Below the pieces are notes generated by a model that was not told the DNA's origin, searched no databases, and saw only the letters and a program-made list of their open reading frames with translations. A stretch of DNA of 64,000 nt from Bostrychus sinensis (taxonomy: Eukaryota > Chordata > Actinopteri > Gobiiformes > Eleotridae), in assembly GCA_020698575.1 (NCBI GenBank), contig CM036245.1:9245218-9309217 (forward strand), given 5' to 3'. Shown here piece after piece: positions 13,001 to 28,000 of this stretch; the first letter of the stretch is position 1; every line of letters begins with the position of its first letter. A program made the translations under genes and the position numbers.

Positions 13001-16000
13001 ATTTGCCCTTTGGGGATAATAAAGACTCCTTGAACCTTGAACCTTGAACCTGGACTAAACTAGAAATAAACCAGGATTAAACTAAGACTAAACTAGAACT
13101 AAATCAGGACTAAAGTTGGACTAATTTTAAGAATGAACCAAGACTGAGTTTGGACAGAACCAGGTCTAAACCAGGACTAAACCAGGTCTAACTAGAACTA
13201 AACCAGGACTGATGCCATGAATTTTTGTATTTTTGTATTTTTGAATGTCTCCTGCTTCCTCGACTTGTCTGTAGCAGCTGTGACCTGTTCCTTATTGGGT
13301 CATGAGATGTTAGTGGACATGTGTCCACTGTCTCCTAGGCATGAAAGGTGAACCCTAACCAGCTAATCTTATAGGATGTGTTCACACTCGGTTTTGGGTG
13401 AAAGTCTGCACCTGTGTTGATGATGTCATTGCTCTGGTTCGAGTTCACACTGAGCTCTGTCAAATGAACTGAACTGACTGAGAGAGTAGTAACAAACCTC
13501 CCCTGTAGAGGGCAGTGCGTCAGTATTTACTGAGAGAAACTTGGGAAGAAGAAATCCTGCTCATCCATTGGCAAAAGTCCAACTCTTCAGCTCCATATAT
13601 TCCAATGATATCATACTGCGCACTTTAATATTTAATGAAGTTTTACGTTTAGAGCAGTGATCTTGGCTGAACACAGATGTGAACTCTGTAATTAATATGA
13701 AATCTGTGTTGTTTCAGCAGTGTTTTAACATTGTTTGCTAACGTGAGCAACCTTTTAAATACATTTTATTTACATTATATTTGTATTTTAGTCACAGTTA
13801 GATGCGTGTATGTTTCTGTACCCTTGGTAAACAGTGGTGTCTGCTCCCTGGCGTTAGTCTGTAGTTTGGTCCGCGTTACGTTCTTCACCAGGACTCAAAG
13901 CGCATCGCACTGAGACCTCTGATTTCATGCGGACCAGAGTTCACCTGTTTGGTTTCACACTGCTCAAACGACTTTCCCAGAAAGCGCACCAGGGGTTCGA
14001 TTGAAGCGAACCAAACACAGCAAGCGTGAACACACCCTTAGTCCATCCTTGACCAGTCGATATGTAAACCCAGGGACAGTTACTTCTCCTGTAAGCTACT
14101 GGGAAACTACACTCGGGGACAGATTTTCAGACGCTCTGGAAGTAGTAGGAGTGAGGGAGGAGTGAGCGGTTCAGATCTCTATCATCTCTGTTCCCTTAAA
14201 GCAACCTTACTGACCACAGTCGCACTATGGCCTCGGTGTTCCCTGCTTCTCTGTTTTTCATATCAAGAACTAAACTAGAACTAAACTAGAACCAAACCAG
14301 GTCGAAATTAGAACTAAAGCAAGACTAAGCCAGGATTAAACCAAGACTACACAAGATCTAAACCAGGACTAAACCAGGTGCTGCTAAATCAGAACCTGAA
14401 CTACAACAGCCTCCCGAGTAACACCAGAAGAAGCCCCACGTACCACAAGTGTCACCTGCACCACAGTGTGAGAACCACAGCTGTAAACAACTTAATGGTA
14501 CCAGCAAAAAGACACTTTTATATCAATTACAAGACTTTGAAACTAGAAACCTATTCTCTGTGTGTGTACATACATGCATACATAGACGGCTGTTTTCTGT
14601 TCCTCATTTAGAAAACCCAAGAACTTAGGTGTTTGTTTGTTTAAGCTCCTAAATGTAACCTTACTTCTCAGCAGCGTGTCGCGCAGGAGGTCACAGTGAG
14701 GTTAAATATAGTTTTAATGTTCACTTTATCCAAAGTCTAAGTGCAGTATAAAGGTTTTTTTTTATTTTTTTTTTACATCAAGTAGCACCTCATAAAGTAC
14801 CATCTTCAACGGAACTAAACTGAGTACCAAGACAAGACCAAACCAGGACTAAACCAGGACTAAACCAGGACTAAACCAGGACTAAACCAGGACTAAACCA
14901 GGGCTAAACCAGGGCTAAACCAGGGCTAAACCTGGTCTAATCTTGGACTAAACTGTGCCTAAACCGCAGATTGAGAACCACTGGTTTCTTTGACTCTGTA
15001 GAAAGCAGGTTACAGTATAATGAAAAAACAAAAAAACTGACTCCCACAATTAAACCAGAGTCATAGAAAGTAAAAATATTCTTAAATCCCTGTTATAAAA
15101 CATTAAAATGCTCTTTTGAAGAATAAATTCACTTACTTACATTACTTTTTCCATACTGCACAAGACCTGAATCTACTTATTTACTTGGATAAACTGCAAA
15201 CTCCAAAATCAAAATTAGAAAATCTACTTAGAAAATAATATGCAAGTCCATGTTTATGAAAAATGCCTTAATCTGTTAAATAAAGGAAAAGCTGCTGAAG
15301 AATGTGGGTCATGCACCTCGCAGTTAAACCGTCAACACCACCACAGCCAACCTCAAACCCAAAAACAAGGAACATCATCATCAGAGGTTTCCCATACATT
15401 TGCATTATTTTAAGTTATAAAATGTGAAATACTAATGCAAAGGTGTCCAAAACTATTTCAAAAAGCCTGAAAAAAGCAAAATATAGGACCTTTAGAGAAG
15501 CCATGAAGTAGTTTATTAGTATTCTAGCATTACTTCACCCAAGTTTACTTAACAGGACAGTCCAGTATTTTGTAACAGTGGAATATGGAATGAGATATTT
15601 TAACATATTTATAACTTATTCCCTGCAGTGGCAAATGATCAGGGCACTCCCAGTTTGGTACGGTTGCTATTGGGAGCTAGTGAAGACAGACTTTTTTTTT
15701 TTTTTTTTAGAAGAACTAACATCAGCTTCTACATATGACTGCCTTTTATTCTGGTCCTCATTTATACAACCCCAGCACAAGCTCCTCAATGTGGCAGTAG
15801 TTGTTGTTGTAGTGGTAGTAGTAGATATACGACCTCTGAACTTAGCGCTGCCCAGTACAAACTCATTACTACTAGGGCTGCACGATATGGAGGAAACATG
15901 ATATTCAATAACTATGTTGAAAATCACGATAATATTATTGCGATATTTGAAAATAGAGCCTACTTTTTGAACATAGTAAGTTAAATTCACTACATTTCAC

Positions 16001-19000
16001 AAAAATGTAAGTTCCTGTATTTACAAGTCAAAACAGCGACAAAATCAAAACTTAACACAGACTAAACCAGGGCTAAGCTGTGACTAAATTCATTAAATTA
16101 CCACTAAAACTGGACTTTTTAAATATTTTTATTTAGTCACAACACATGTTCTTTTAAGGCTCTGGTGGAAAATGATTCTTCAGTGTAAATCTCTGTCAGA
16201 TGGAAGACCACAGCGTTATTGCGATATATTTATATTCTTGCGATACAGATATTGCGATAACGATAATTTAGCGATATATTGTGCATCCCTATAAAATATA
16301 TTGTTTTAATTTATGTATCAAAAAAAGCTTGTGTAAATCTCTGTCAGATGGAAGACCACAGCGGTATTGTGATATATTTAAATTATTGCGGATATTGTAT
16401 TTGCTGATATTGCGATAACGATAATTTTGCGATCTATTTTGCAGCCCTAATTACTACTGTTGTCCAAAATGAAGTGCGCTGATAATAGTTTCTCATAATG
16501 CCCCTTTAACAAAACCCACACAAGTTTTATGTAAGCTCTGTAAAAATAAGGAAATTACTTCACGCTTTGAGCTGCACAAGTCAGCTCAAACTTTGCAGAA
16601 AAACAGTATTTTCATGCATATCACTTCTTCAACCTTTTTTTTTGTATTTTTACTATTTTTGGGCTACGGAGAGGAAGTCAGAGGCGCATTTCACAACAAC
16701 ATTCCTCCCATGTTCTACTCATTTCCTCCCAGGTTACACAGACGACATTTAATAAAGTTCAGTGAGTCCAAAGGATATGTTTTGGATTATACTGAAGACT
16801 TGTGGCATCCGGGTTTGGCCTTTAAGGCAACCAGCACTTTTATAAAATTGATTTGGGAGCTTTTTTTTAAAAAATGAATAGCTGCTAGACGACTGCTTTA
16901 GAGCAAACCAAGGTTAATAAAACAGAATATTGCACAAAAGTGACATTATGAGTAGAAAAATAAAAAAAGTAAAATGTTTATTCATCTTTTTCCGCTTTTC
17001 TTTTACACTAAGGAATAATGTTGTACAATAGTGGCTCTTACACAGTGCAATGGAGTCTTTTAAGTAACTGTAATAATTAAAACACAGGCCTATTGAAAAA
17101 CGTAGATATATTGCTCTAAAACAGTAATTCTCAAACGTTTTACACCAAATACAGACTCAGAAAATATTTGGCTTTTCAAGTATCATCTTTAACTGACTAA
17201 AATGGGTCTAAATCAGAACTAAACCAGGTCTAAACCAGGTCAAAACCAGGACTAAACTGGTGAACAGGAACAAAATAGGAATTATCACAGAAAATGAATT
17301 AATAAATAAGGACAAAACAGGGACTACATTAGAAGTAATCCAGGACTACACTAGAACTAAACTAGGACTAAACCTGGATTAAACTAGAACTAAACCAGGA
17401 CTAAACTAGAACCTAACCAGGTCTAATTTAGAACTAAACCAGGATTAAACCAAGACTAAACTAGAACTAAATCAAGGCTAAACTTGGTCTAAGCTAGAAC
17501 TAAATCAGGACTAAACTAAAACTTATCCAGGACTAAACCAAGACTAAATTAGAACTAAACCAGGACTAAACTAGAACTAAATCAAGACTAAACTTGGTCT
17601 AAGCTAGAACTAAATCAGGACTAAACTAAAACTTATCCAGGACTAAACCAAGACTAAATTAGAACTAAACCAGGACTAAACTAGAACTAAATCAAGACTA
17701 AACTTGGCCTAAGCTAGAACTAAATCAGGACTAAACTAAAACTTATCCAGGACTAAACCAAGACTAAATTAGAACTAAACTAGGACTAAACTAGAACCTA
17801 ACCAAATCTAAATTAGAACTAAACCAGGTCTAAACCAGGATTAAACCAAGACTAAACTAGAACTGAACCAAGACTAAACTTAGACTAAACTTGGTCTAAA
17901 CTAGAACTATACCGGGACTAAACTAAGACTTAACCAGGACTAAACTAAGACTAAACCAGGATTAAACTAGAACCTAACCAGGTCTAAATTAGAACTAAAC
18001 CAAGTCTAAACCAGGATTAAACCAAGACTAAACTTGGTCTAAACTAGAACTAAACCAGGACTAAACTAAAACAGGACTAAACTAGAACTTAACCAGGACA
18101 AAACCAAGACTAAACTAGATCTAAACCAGGATTAAACTAGAACCTAACCAGGTCTAAATTAGAACTAAACCAAGTCTAAACCAGGATTAAACCAAGACTA
18201 AACTTGGTCTAAACTAGAACTAAACCAGGACTAAACTAAAACAGGACTAAACTAGAACTTAACCAGGACTAAACCAAGACTAAACTAGATCTAAACCAGG
18301 ATTAAACTAGAACCTAAGAAGATCTAAATTAAAATAAACCAGGTCTAAACCAGGATTAAACCAAGACTAAACTTGGTCTAAACTAGAACTAAACCTGGAC
18401 TATACTCAAACAAGGTCCTAACTAGAATTTCACCAGGTCTAAACTAGAACTAGGGCTGACACAGAGACGTACTCGGACAGAAAACTATTTACTAGGGGCA
18501 TTTTGTTTTAATATAGATGAAATAACTCAGTAACACTTTTAAATAATTCACAATATTAAGAAATAATTAAGAAATAGTTAACCAGTTAAGTGATTAATTA
18601 CAAAGCATTACTTCAACCCAAACATTATTCATTATTCAGGCTGGCTTTTAACACTTTGTAATGTTATGACAATTTATTTTATTTTATATTATCATCTTTT
18701 ATGGATGGATATACTTTTTTTCATGGTTTTATTGATTTTACTTAAATTTTATAAGAAAGCGCTTTAGTCTTTGAGTGTTAAAAAGGGCTGTATAACAAAT
18801 GCTTCAGTCAGCATTTATTATACAGCCCTTTTTAACACTCAAAGAGACTAAAACTATAAACATCAGTGGTAATTCAGGATTTATAAACTGTTTATTTATT
18901 GTTAGTTACTTTTTTTATGCTTTATTACTGCTTAATAGTTGCAGGCATTCTAAAACTCTAGTACTGCACAAAAAAATTCAACAATGTTTCTTCAGAAAGT

Positions 19001-22000
19001 ATATTGTAGACTCAGTTATTGTGGTGACCGTACTTTTATGCGTCTTTATTTTTATTGTTTTTTATTTTTATTTATATCATCGTAAATATTTGACATATTT
19101 TATATCAATAAACAAAATACCTACTCTTAAGATGTAATAATTTTAACACATTGGGGCTTTCTGGTATTTAGTTTATCAGTTCTTTGTTACTGTGGGGAGA
19201 GCAGGAAACCTTCTTGCACTGCCAAATTCTTGAAATTAATTTACAAAGCAGAATATTTCTCAAAACGTACTAACTTTTGGAGACATACTGTTTCTAAGGC
19301 ATTATGGTAACTTATCACTTTCTGTCCACAGACGTCCACCAGCAATAAGAATGGGAAAGATGTTGTTCTACGTATTGTTTGCTTGCTTTTTGTTGCTGAC
19401 GACCGCCGAAGAAGCAAACACCACTGCTCCATCCTCAAAGACAACGGCAACTTATGAAGCGCCAGGTCAAAACTCGGAAGAAGCCGCTACAACCTCTGCG
19501 ACCAATGGTGTCCCACAGTCAACAATCAAATCCAAAGAAGTGTTGGCCCCAGCGACAGAAAGCAGCACCTCTTCAAATGTAGCGGCCCAAGAAAATAAGA
19601 CGACTGCATCTTCATCTCAGAGCTCTCCAAATGAAACAAATGGAAACACAAATGACAGTAACACCACTGAGGTCCAGACTTCAGGGCCCAAAAGTCAACC
19701 TAGAATGGGCCAACAAGACGCACCTTCACATAATGACACAAATATGGTGACAGCAGAAAAAACACCTAATCAAACAACAGTCAAACCCAAAGAAACGACG
19801 ACTCTAGTGACAGAAGGCAACATCTCTTCAAATGTAGCGGTCCAAGAAAATGAGACGATTGCATCTCCATCTCAGAGTGCTCCGAACGACACAAATGGAA
19901 ACACAAATGACAGTAACACCATTGACGTCCTAAGTTCACCTACAGTGGACCAACAAGACGCATCTCCAGCTCCGACCATCGAAAGCGTCCCGGCTACCAC
20001 TTCAACCTTAGCAGTAACACCAAAAGGACCCAGTACTGTAGTTGTCCCTACGGCAAACAAATCGGCGACCACTCAAGTCCTGCCAACTGTCCAAAAAACG
20101 ACATCGAGCTCAACAACCTTGGGCTTTCTACCAACGGCGGCCCCAATTCCAAAAACAATAAAACCGGTTTCCACAATTTCAGCAACAAGGAAACCAGCCG
20201 ACCCAACTGTGTCTCCAACAAAGTCTACCAATCCGGCTAAAGCTGTTAAACACGGTAAAATAGTGGCTGGACTCATTGGTGGTGCGTTGATATGCATGCT
20301 TTTGGGATTCTTGCTGATTTTGTACAAGAAACACAACCTTAAAAAGCACCAAATTGCCACAACCGACTGGGCGGGACCGACGCCATTTCTGGAAACAGGC
20401 GACGGGGATAGTGGTCGGGTGACTCTGCGATCTTCCACTAAGATTTCTCTGGCCAGCTTCCTGCCGCAAAGGTTTTCCAAGAGGATGTCGCTGCTGGCGG
20501 AATCCGGGGAGGAGATGCAGGACATGCAAGAGCTGACGATGGGCACGACTTTTATGGCAAAAGAGGAGAAAAGCGAGGACAAAAACAACAAGAAAGTTGA
20601 GAAAACTGAGAAATCTGCATCAGAGGGAACTAACGAAAACTCTGAAAACTCAACGCAAACCGAGGATCTGTTGTTGGTGAATGAGACGAAGGAGAATGGA
20701 GAAGCTAAAAGCAAAGAGTTGGAAAATGGACAAGCCATAACCAATGAGGGAGAAAAAGGACAATCTGAAGACACGTCTGCTCAACCTGGGACAGCAGAGG
20801 AGCCGCCAAAAGAGCAGAATAATGAAAAACAAGAAGAAAGTGGAAAGGACGGTGCAGACAGTGTAGTGTAGATGTAAATGTAACGGTGCCTGTGGTTAAA
20901 GAAGCAACTCTTAGGAAGCTATGTCCATGAAAAAACAAGTTCCTTTTGGCTGCTCCCTTTTCTTTCAGGGGTGGCCACAAGGAATCCTTCACGAATGCTT
21001 TCTTTGGCATATTTTTTTTTTCTTCTGCCAGATGGCCTTCCAGATTTGATCCTGTTCATTTATCTGAGCAGGCGAATGGCAAAAAGCATGGATTAAGTTT
21101 TGTATTTGTAGATAATGAGCTTAAATCAGTCTTGGTGTTGTTTTTTTTTATATAAAACAGTAAAAATATAATGTTTTTTTGTGTGACTGGTTTGACATAT
21201 ATTGTATACTACTATGTAACAGCGAGTAACACCTAAAGCTATCACTATTTAACTTAAAGATGTGTCTGTATGAAGAGGTAGGAGTGCTTTAGTTAATATT
21301 TAGTTAATATTAAACCTGGAAAGTCAATGTTGCATAAAACAAAAAACAAAAAAATAGCTGTCAGAGCTCTTTTATACCTGGAGACCATGTGACCTGTTCA
21401 TATGACCAATCCAAGATCATCATTGTAAAAGTGAGAGGAAATAATTCATATTTCAATATATATATCACAATATGGCGATATTGTCTGACATCTAATAATT
21501 AAGTGTTTAGAAATACTTTTATTCATGTCAGTATTTAACAGACAAATGCTAAGAAGTGCAGTGCTGCCCTCTACAGTCCTGGCAGAGTTCTTGACCACTT
21601 TTGGCCACATTTGACTTTGGAAGCAACGCAGCAATTTAGCACCATTATTATGCATGACGTCACAAAAGTACTGATATTGAAGTATTGTCATTGGGTCAGA
21701 ATATACTGTGATATATTACAAAATTGATATTTAATGACTACACACAACAATGGAATCACAAATAAGGAGTAAAGTTAAGTTTTTATTTAGGCCTGGATTT
21801 TGTGTTGACTCTTTTTGAAGACACTGTTTTAGTCCAGAGCTGTTCAGAGAGAGAGAGATGTGTAAAAACTTTGCTTCATTAAACATCTTACATTTAAAAA
21901 AGCTACAGGGACAGTGTCTCCCCATACAACTATTTAGCGCTAACTTCCAGGAACTATTTGATAGGAACTATTAAGGTAAAAAAAACCTGGCCCATCTCTC

Positions 22001-25000
22001 TCAACTGCTCTGCTTTAGTCGATCTCCACCCCTTATTGACATTTTAATGTGTTTAGCTGTGGCCTGCTTCTTTATAATGCATTCCCATACACTTTTGGAG
22101 ATGGGCTGTTCTAATAGAATGTTTTTGTTCAGAGAGACTAATAATTTTCAATGTGCACTTAGCCTTTCCCAATACAGAAGGCAGGAGTTGTCACATAAAA
22201 GCTAAATTTGCTAACTTAAACATAGCGGAAGTGTATTTAAATGTATTTTATTCACATTTAATATGTTATTTTAGTCTTTGAAATAGGGCTGCACGATATG
22301 GAGAAAAGCAATATTTGATAACTATGTTGAAAATTGCCATAACGATGTTATTGCTTAACTGCATGAGGAGGCAGAAAACAAAGCTATGGAGTGCAGTTTT
22401 ATCACTTTTGTCACTGGTCAACAATATTTAATAAATGTATTGTAAATAAAATGTACTGCTTATGTAAAAACGCTGTATTGCATGTTTAAGACTTATATCT
22501 GTTACTTGCACTCACACATGTTGTCAACCCAATGATTGTATTTTTCTGTTTCTTTATTTTTACAAGTTATGTCTGTTGTAAATAGTACAAGTATGGTAAA
22601 AAAATGCTTAACTATAAACCAGGGCTGCTGTCTTTTTTTGCAACATTACAGTCACTAAGTTTACATGCAGGGCTTAGTCGTCTTGTATTTGTCCAAGTTT
22701 AACACCGGTTTTCACATTTTTCTTTCCGTTTACGTGCATTACGCAGTGACAGTGACTTTGTTGAGTTTAATTTATCTGCATGTAATGTGACCACACTGTT
22801 AAACAGAGACGAGTTTAGCTGCAGCAGATACTGAAACCAGGAACAGAAACACTCACTGACTCAGAGTGAGGCTCAAAGTCTGAGTTTTTCATAAAGCAAC
22901 ATTAATGTGAGAGAATATGTAGAAGAGGAACGGCTTCTAAAACCTAAATTCATTCATTTATCTTCAGGGGTCGCTGCTTCGGGCTTGAGGCGGGGCATAC
23001 AACCTTAGTTTCAGGGCTAGACACTGACAGACAACCATTCACTCTCACTTTCATTCACTATGGGCAATTAACATTCATTCATTCATTCATATTCTTGTGC
23101 TTTTTTGTATTAGGGGAGCTTATGCCAGTAACTATGAGGCTACCCTGCAAAAAATCTATATCAAGCATTAGTTAAAATGACTTGAATTCAGATTATTAAC
23201 CTTGATTTGATTTTTTTTTTTTTTACTAGATTAGATTTATTTACATACTAGGCTAGATGATTTGACTTGTTTCAAATTATTTCTGTCTTAATTTTAAGCC
23301 ATTTTTACATCTTTCAAGCAAAATTATCTGGGTTAAGAAAATTCCACTTACCCCATTGGCAGATAATTTTGCTTGAAATATGTAAAAATGGCTTAAAATT
23401 AACAGAAATAATTTGAAACAAATCAAATCATCTAGACATATTAGTAAATAAATCTAATTTAATAAAACATTACTCAAATCAAGGTTAATAATCTGAATTC
23501 AAGTCATTTTAACTAATGCTAGATGCTTGATTTTTTGCAGTGTAAGGCGGACAGTTAGTCTGTGTGTCTCTGTGTCATCCCTGTGACTGACAAGCATTCA
23601 CCCTCTCATTCATTCACTAGAGGCAACTTTAAAGTCACCCGTTCACCTGACACATGCCTGTCTTTGGACGGAGGGAGGAAGCCCGACTACAACAAAGAGA
23701 ACCCACAGTAATACTGGACATGCAGACTCCACCCTGAGAGTTTGGACCAAGAATTGAACCCACAACATTAATTTTGCTTATAATTAATGCACACAAACAA
23801 GTCTCTGCCACCTCTCTTAAAAAGAACTACAATGTAGGCAAAAAAAACAGGTGTTGCTTTGAGTCCCAAGACCAAAAAAGTGAGTTTGAATCCAGAGATA
23901 GACAGCTTTAGTGGTGCTAAAATTAGTTTTAAGTATCATCTATAAATCAACTAGGGGTGTTTGTGATTAATTAGCATTATGGCCATAATCAATTGAAAGA
24001 AATACTAACAATTAATCATTCTGCTATACAGTAGAGCAGCCATTCCCAAAGTCAGGACTGTCGTGGCCCCCTTAAATTTCCAAAAATCCCTTGCGGACCC
24101 CCAACGATAAAACTTCCCTCTATTCAAAAGCCTCTGCCATGTTTTTCTCCATAAACATTACAACAACACTGATTATTGACTAAAAGTTGTTTTAAAGTAA
24201 TATTTTAAAACAAGTATACAACTGTAATTAATTTTCAATGTTTTTAGGTACTTAATATTTTCATTGACTTTTTATATTTTTGTATGTTTTATTTGTTTTT
24301 ATGAACCAAAACCATGTGTCTGAAATAATAATAATAATAAATAAATAATAATAAAAAAAATAAAAAAATTCAAATTCAAATTGAAATATAGACAGCCTCT
24401 TGGGGCCCCCCTGTAATACCTTCGCGGACCCCACTTTGGGAACCACTGCAGTAGAGTAAAGGTATAGTACCACTGGAGAGATAGGGCAAGTTAAACAAAA
24501 AACAACAACAACTGTTTTCTAAAATATACAAGCCTATAACTTGTCTTTAGTTTTAAAAAAATGTCACTTTTTTATTATGGTTCATGACTTTGATGTCAAG
24601 CCAGTGGTTAATTGTTAATTGATAATCGTTTGTTAAGATTACCAACTCATCAATTAAATAAAATGAACAAAGTCTGGATCCCTAAAGTCAACCCTAATGC
24701 ATACAGGACTTTCTCTTTTGTCACCTTTAAAATACACCCCTGCAGCTCTAATGAATGACAAACAACACACAAAAGAACAGACAAAATGTTTTAAAGCCAA
24801 AACAAAGCGCATTTTAGGACATTGCACTCGATCACTGGGAGCCTGCTTTACTCAGCTGAGTTATTGTTCCCCATTCAACCTAAACACAAAATGGATTTTT
24901 CTTTACTGCTGTGTAAAAACCTCCCCAGGATCTAAAGCCTATAAATTGTCAAGGCCTTTTTACCACTGCCTTAAACGAGAAAATGTTTTAGTATAATACA

Positions 25001-28000
25001 ACCAGAAGTTGCATTCTGACTCGGCGTAAAAGGGGAAGCACAGGAGCTGAGTCATAAACACGTGTCAAGCTGCGTTAGTATTCTGCTTCTTCATGAGTTT
25101 TTGGTTCGAAAAGTGTGAAACCTCTCCCCATGTTTCTTGGTTTATCAGGGAGGTGATGAGCTTGAAGTAACACAGACAGCTCAGATATCACATCTTGGCA
25201 AGTTTTTCTTATTTCTCTGATCACAACTGGCCAGCTGCAACTTCCTATCTCTATATTTACACCTAATTTTTCACTTGAGATGCAAAACTACACATGCTTC
25301 TGGTTAGACAAGGGACACTCCGTTTACAACATTATGTAAAGTCCTAATTTAATCCCCTAAGAGGGCCATGAAAACATCAAGACATCAAATCAAGACACAT
25401 CAAGACATCTATAGACAATTATCCAGCTCTTATTCATTTCACCTACACCAATACACCACTGATCTACAGAGTAAGAGGTCACTAACAGAGAAAGTCTATG
25501 TCTATGTTGCTTACCAAACACACGGAAAGAGCATAAAAAAAGACAATGACAAAATAGAGGAAGAGAAAAGCAGAACATTGCCAAAGCATTTGTTAGAGTC
25601 CCCCTGACAGGTTTAACCTCAGAAGCATTCAAGGATGAGTCAAATGCAGAGGACAAACTTCCCTACGGGGACAAAAAAAAAGTCAACCTTATCTTAACCT
25701 TAGGTGTTCAGCAAAGCAGAAATAACTGCTTTAAACTTTAAACTCTGAGCTAAAAGTTTAAGGTGAGCCATAATGTATTTTTCATGTCATGTATTAGCAT
25801 TTCTGATAAAAACAAGAAGGAGAGGGTTCAGCCTATAGTTTAAGTCTGTAAAGGGCTGATGAGGTGCTGTTTTGGTTTGGTGCTGCCACCTTCTGGTAGA
25901 GGTCAAATTAGATGTTTAATGTTAATAAACAGAATAAATGACATTAAAGGGTCCATCTAATGCTTTTTCAGGCTTTTTGAAATAGTTTTGTACACCTTTG
26001 CATTAGTATCTCATCTTTTTATAACTTGAAATAAACCTGGTCTGGCCTTCTCCTTTTTTGTTCCTCTTCTAGGAAGCAGGGGTGGAGCTCAATCGGTCCA
26101 CACCTGGAGGAGAGCTTTAGAAAGAGCAGCTCCGCTCTCTCTGCTCCACACGCTCATGCGGCCAGCTGATCTTCTTTTGTTTCTTCTTGTTTCTTTTATT
26201 TAATAAATGTAAGCAAAACCTTTGATCTCTGGGCGGTCTCCCTTCCTTATTGCGTTCCCTCTACGAGCCAGGCTTTGTGACAACATGTATGGAAAACATC
26301 TTCTTTTGGGGAGCTATCACTTTGACTTTGCAGAGAACACTTGAATTAGGTGTCTGTCGCCCCCTGCTGGCAACACTGGGGAATAGACAGAGCATAAAAT
26401 GTCTAATCAGCACGGCTATTAGCAACATTACGCTAACAGATAGATAAATGCTTGTTTGTGACAGCGGTTTAAGGCTGAAATGATCAGAATGAATCCGGTG
26501 ACGGTGTATGGGATTTGGAAACGCGCAGGAGCACTTCCTGGTTTCATGTTTCTACTTAGAGCTGTGAGACCGAGCGTTTTCAGCTCTTGGGAAGGGGAAG
26601 GCCTCAGCATACAGGATTACTCAAACAAGCGTGAATGAAGCAAAATACTACTCCAGGTCTGTTTTTGATGTGGAAACATAACATGGATAAAAGTTCAAAA
26701 AAGTCAATTTAGCAGAATAGGGGACCTTAAATCTTGCTAATCTAATCTAATGTCAATAATATAACCAACATGGGAGTAGTATTAGGAAACTACCCTCATA
26801 GACTCAAGATTTATATACACGATAAACTCCAATGTTATTTAGAAATGACAGTATTTTTTCATATATCATAATATACTTATTATACCCCCCACCAACAGAT
26901 AAGACAAAGTTTAGCATAGCCCATAATGCCCCTAATAAACCTGGCGGTGGTCCTCACTCTGTATGAAACCCAGAGACACACACAGATTGCCTGATCAGCA
27001 GAGAGGCGCTGCACTTCTGCTGCATTTTTCTCTCTCTCTCTCTCTCCTCTCTTTATCCCCTCTCCAAACCCAGCGGAGGCAGCTGCAACGGGACAATGCA
27101 GAGCCGGAGCCAACGGGACGCAATTACATCAGAATTACACAAAATACTTACTAAAATACAAACGGCGGCTTAATCCGACGCTGGGGACGCAATAGAGCAA
27201 AACCGGGCAAGCAGGGATGACAAAGCAAGGCTGAGAAACGATGAGGTGAGTGATTTCAAGGCACAGATTTAAGAAAGTGACCTAAAATAGCAGAACGTTA
27301 TGCCATTTTGAGTTGGAAACAATGTTGGTAGAGACTTTATTCTTCAATAAATCCACTGATACCAACACATTATGATTTATAGCTGCATTAGACCACCATG
27401 TGTTTTCTTATTTTGACAGATTAACCAAAATTAAGTGTATACAGACTTTTTTAACACTACACTGGCAGCTTTGACCCACGTTTTAACCAGCACATCTGCA
27501 GCTAACATGAACGAAGCTTCACTGCAGCAATAGAAGGCCATTAGAAAACCATTGGCAAAGCTTCAAAACATGGAACAGGGGGCTTTTAAAATAACAAGCA
27601 CCGTAGAAGCATTCGCAAGGTGTTTCAGGACAGCTTTTTGTGAGATATTTTTTAGTTAACAGGGGATTGCTATGAGAAAAGATGCTAACAGTGCCCACAG
27701 TACGTCTAGAATGGTGCAAATAATGAGGCATATGGACAATAATATGAGAGGCTGAAAGTTGGTTGTAATGGCGTAAATAATTATTGCTAGGGTGTTAGGG
27801 AAGGTGGCTGCAGCCTATCCCTGCCTCTTTGAGCCTGAGGCGGGGTACATCCTGGACAGTGGCCAGTTAGTTGCAGGGCTCACACTTAAGAGATGCACTG
27901 CCAGAAAGTCATTAAGTTCGCCGGTGGGAGGAATTTCACACAGCACTTCTGACCTTGCTGTGTGGCAGGACTGCTAACCACTCTGCCACAAGTAACATAA

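Noticed and set aside
15578..15901. 107-residue frame with a poly-Val stretch
   Set aside because: It is produced by a GTT/GTA microsatellite and runs into a hAT MITE.
18799..19137. 112-residue hydrophobic open frame as a small membrane protein
   Set aside because: It starts inside the hairpin, uses AT-driven codons, and has no recognised homology or splice context.
20073..20774. 233-residue antisense frame in EVI2B
   Set aside because: It is a shadow of the EVI2B coding strand, whose frame has signal, mucin, membrane and tail regions in the expected order.
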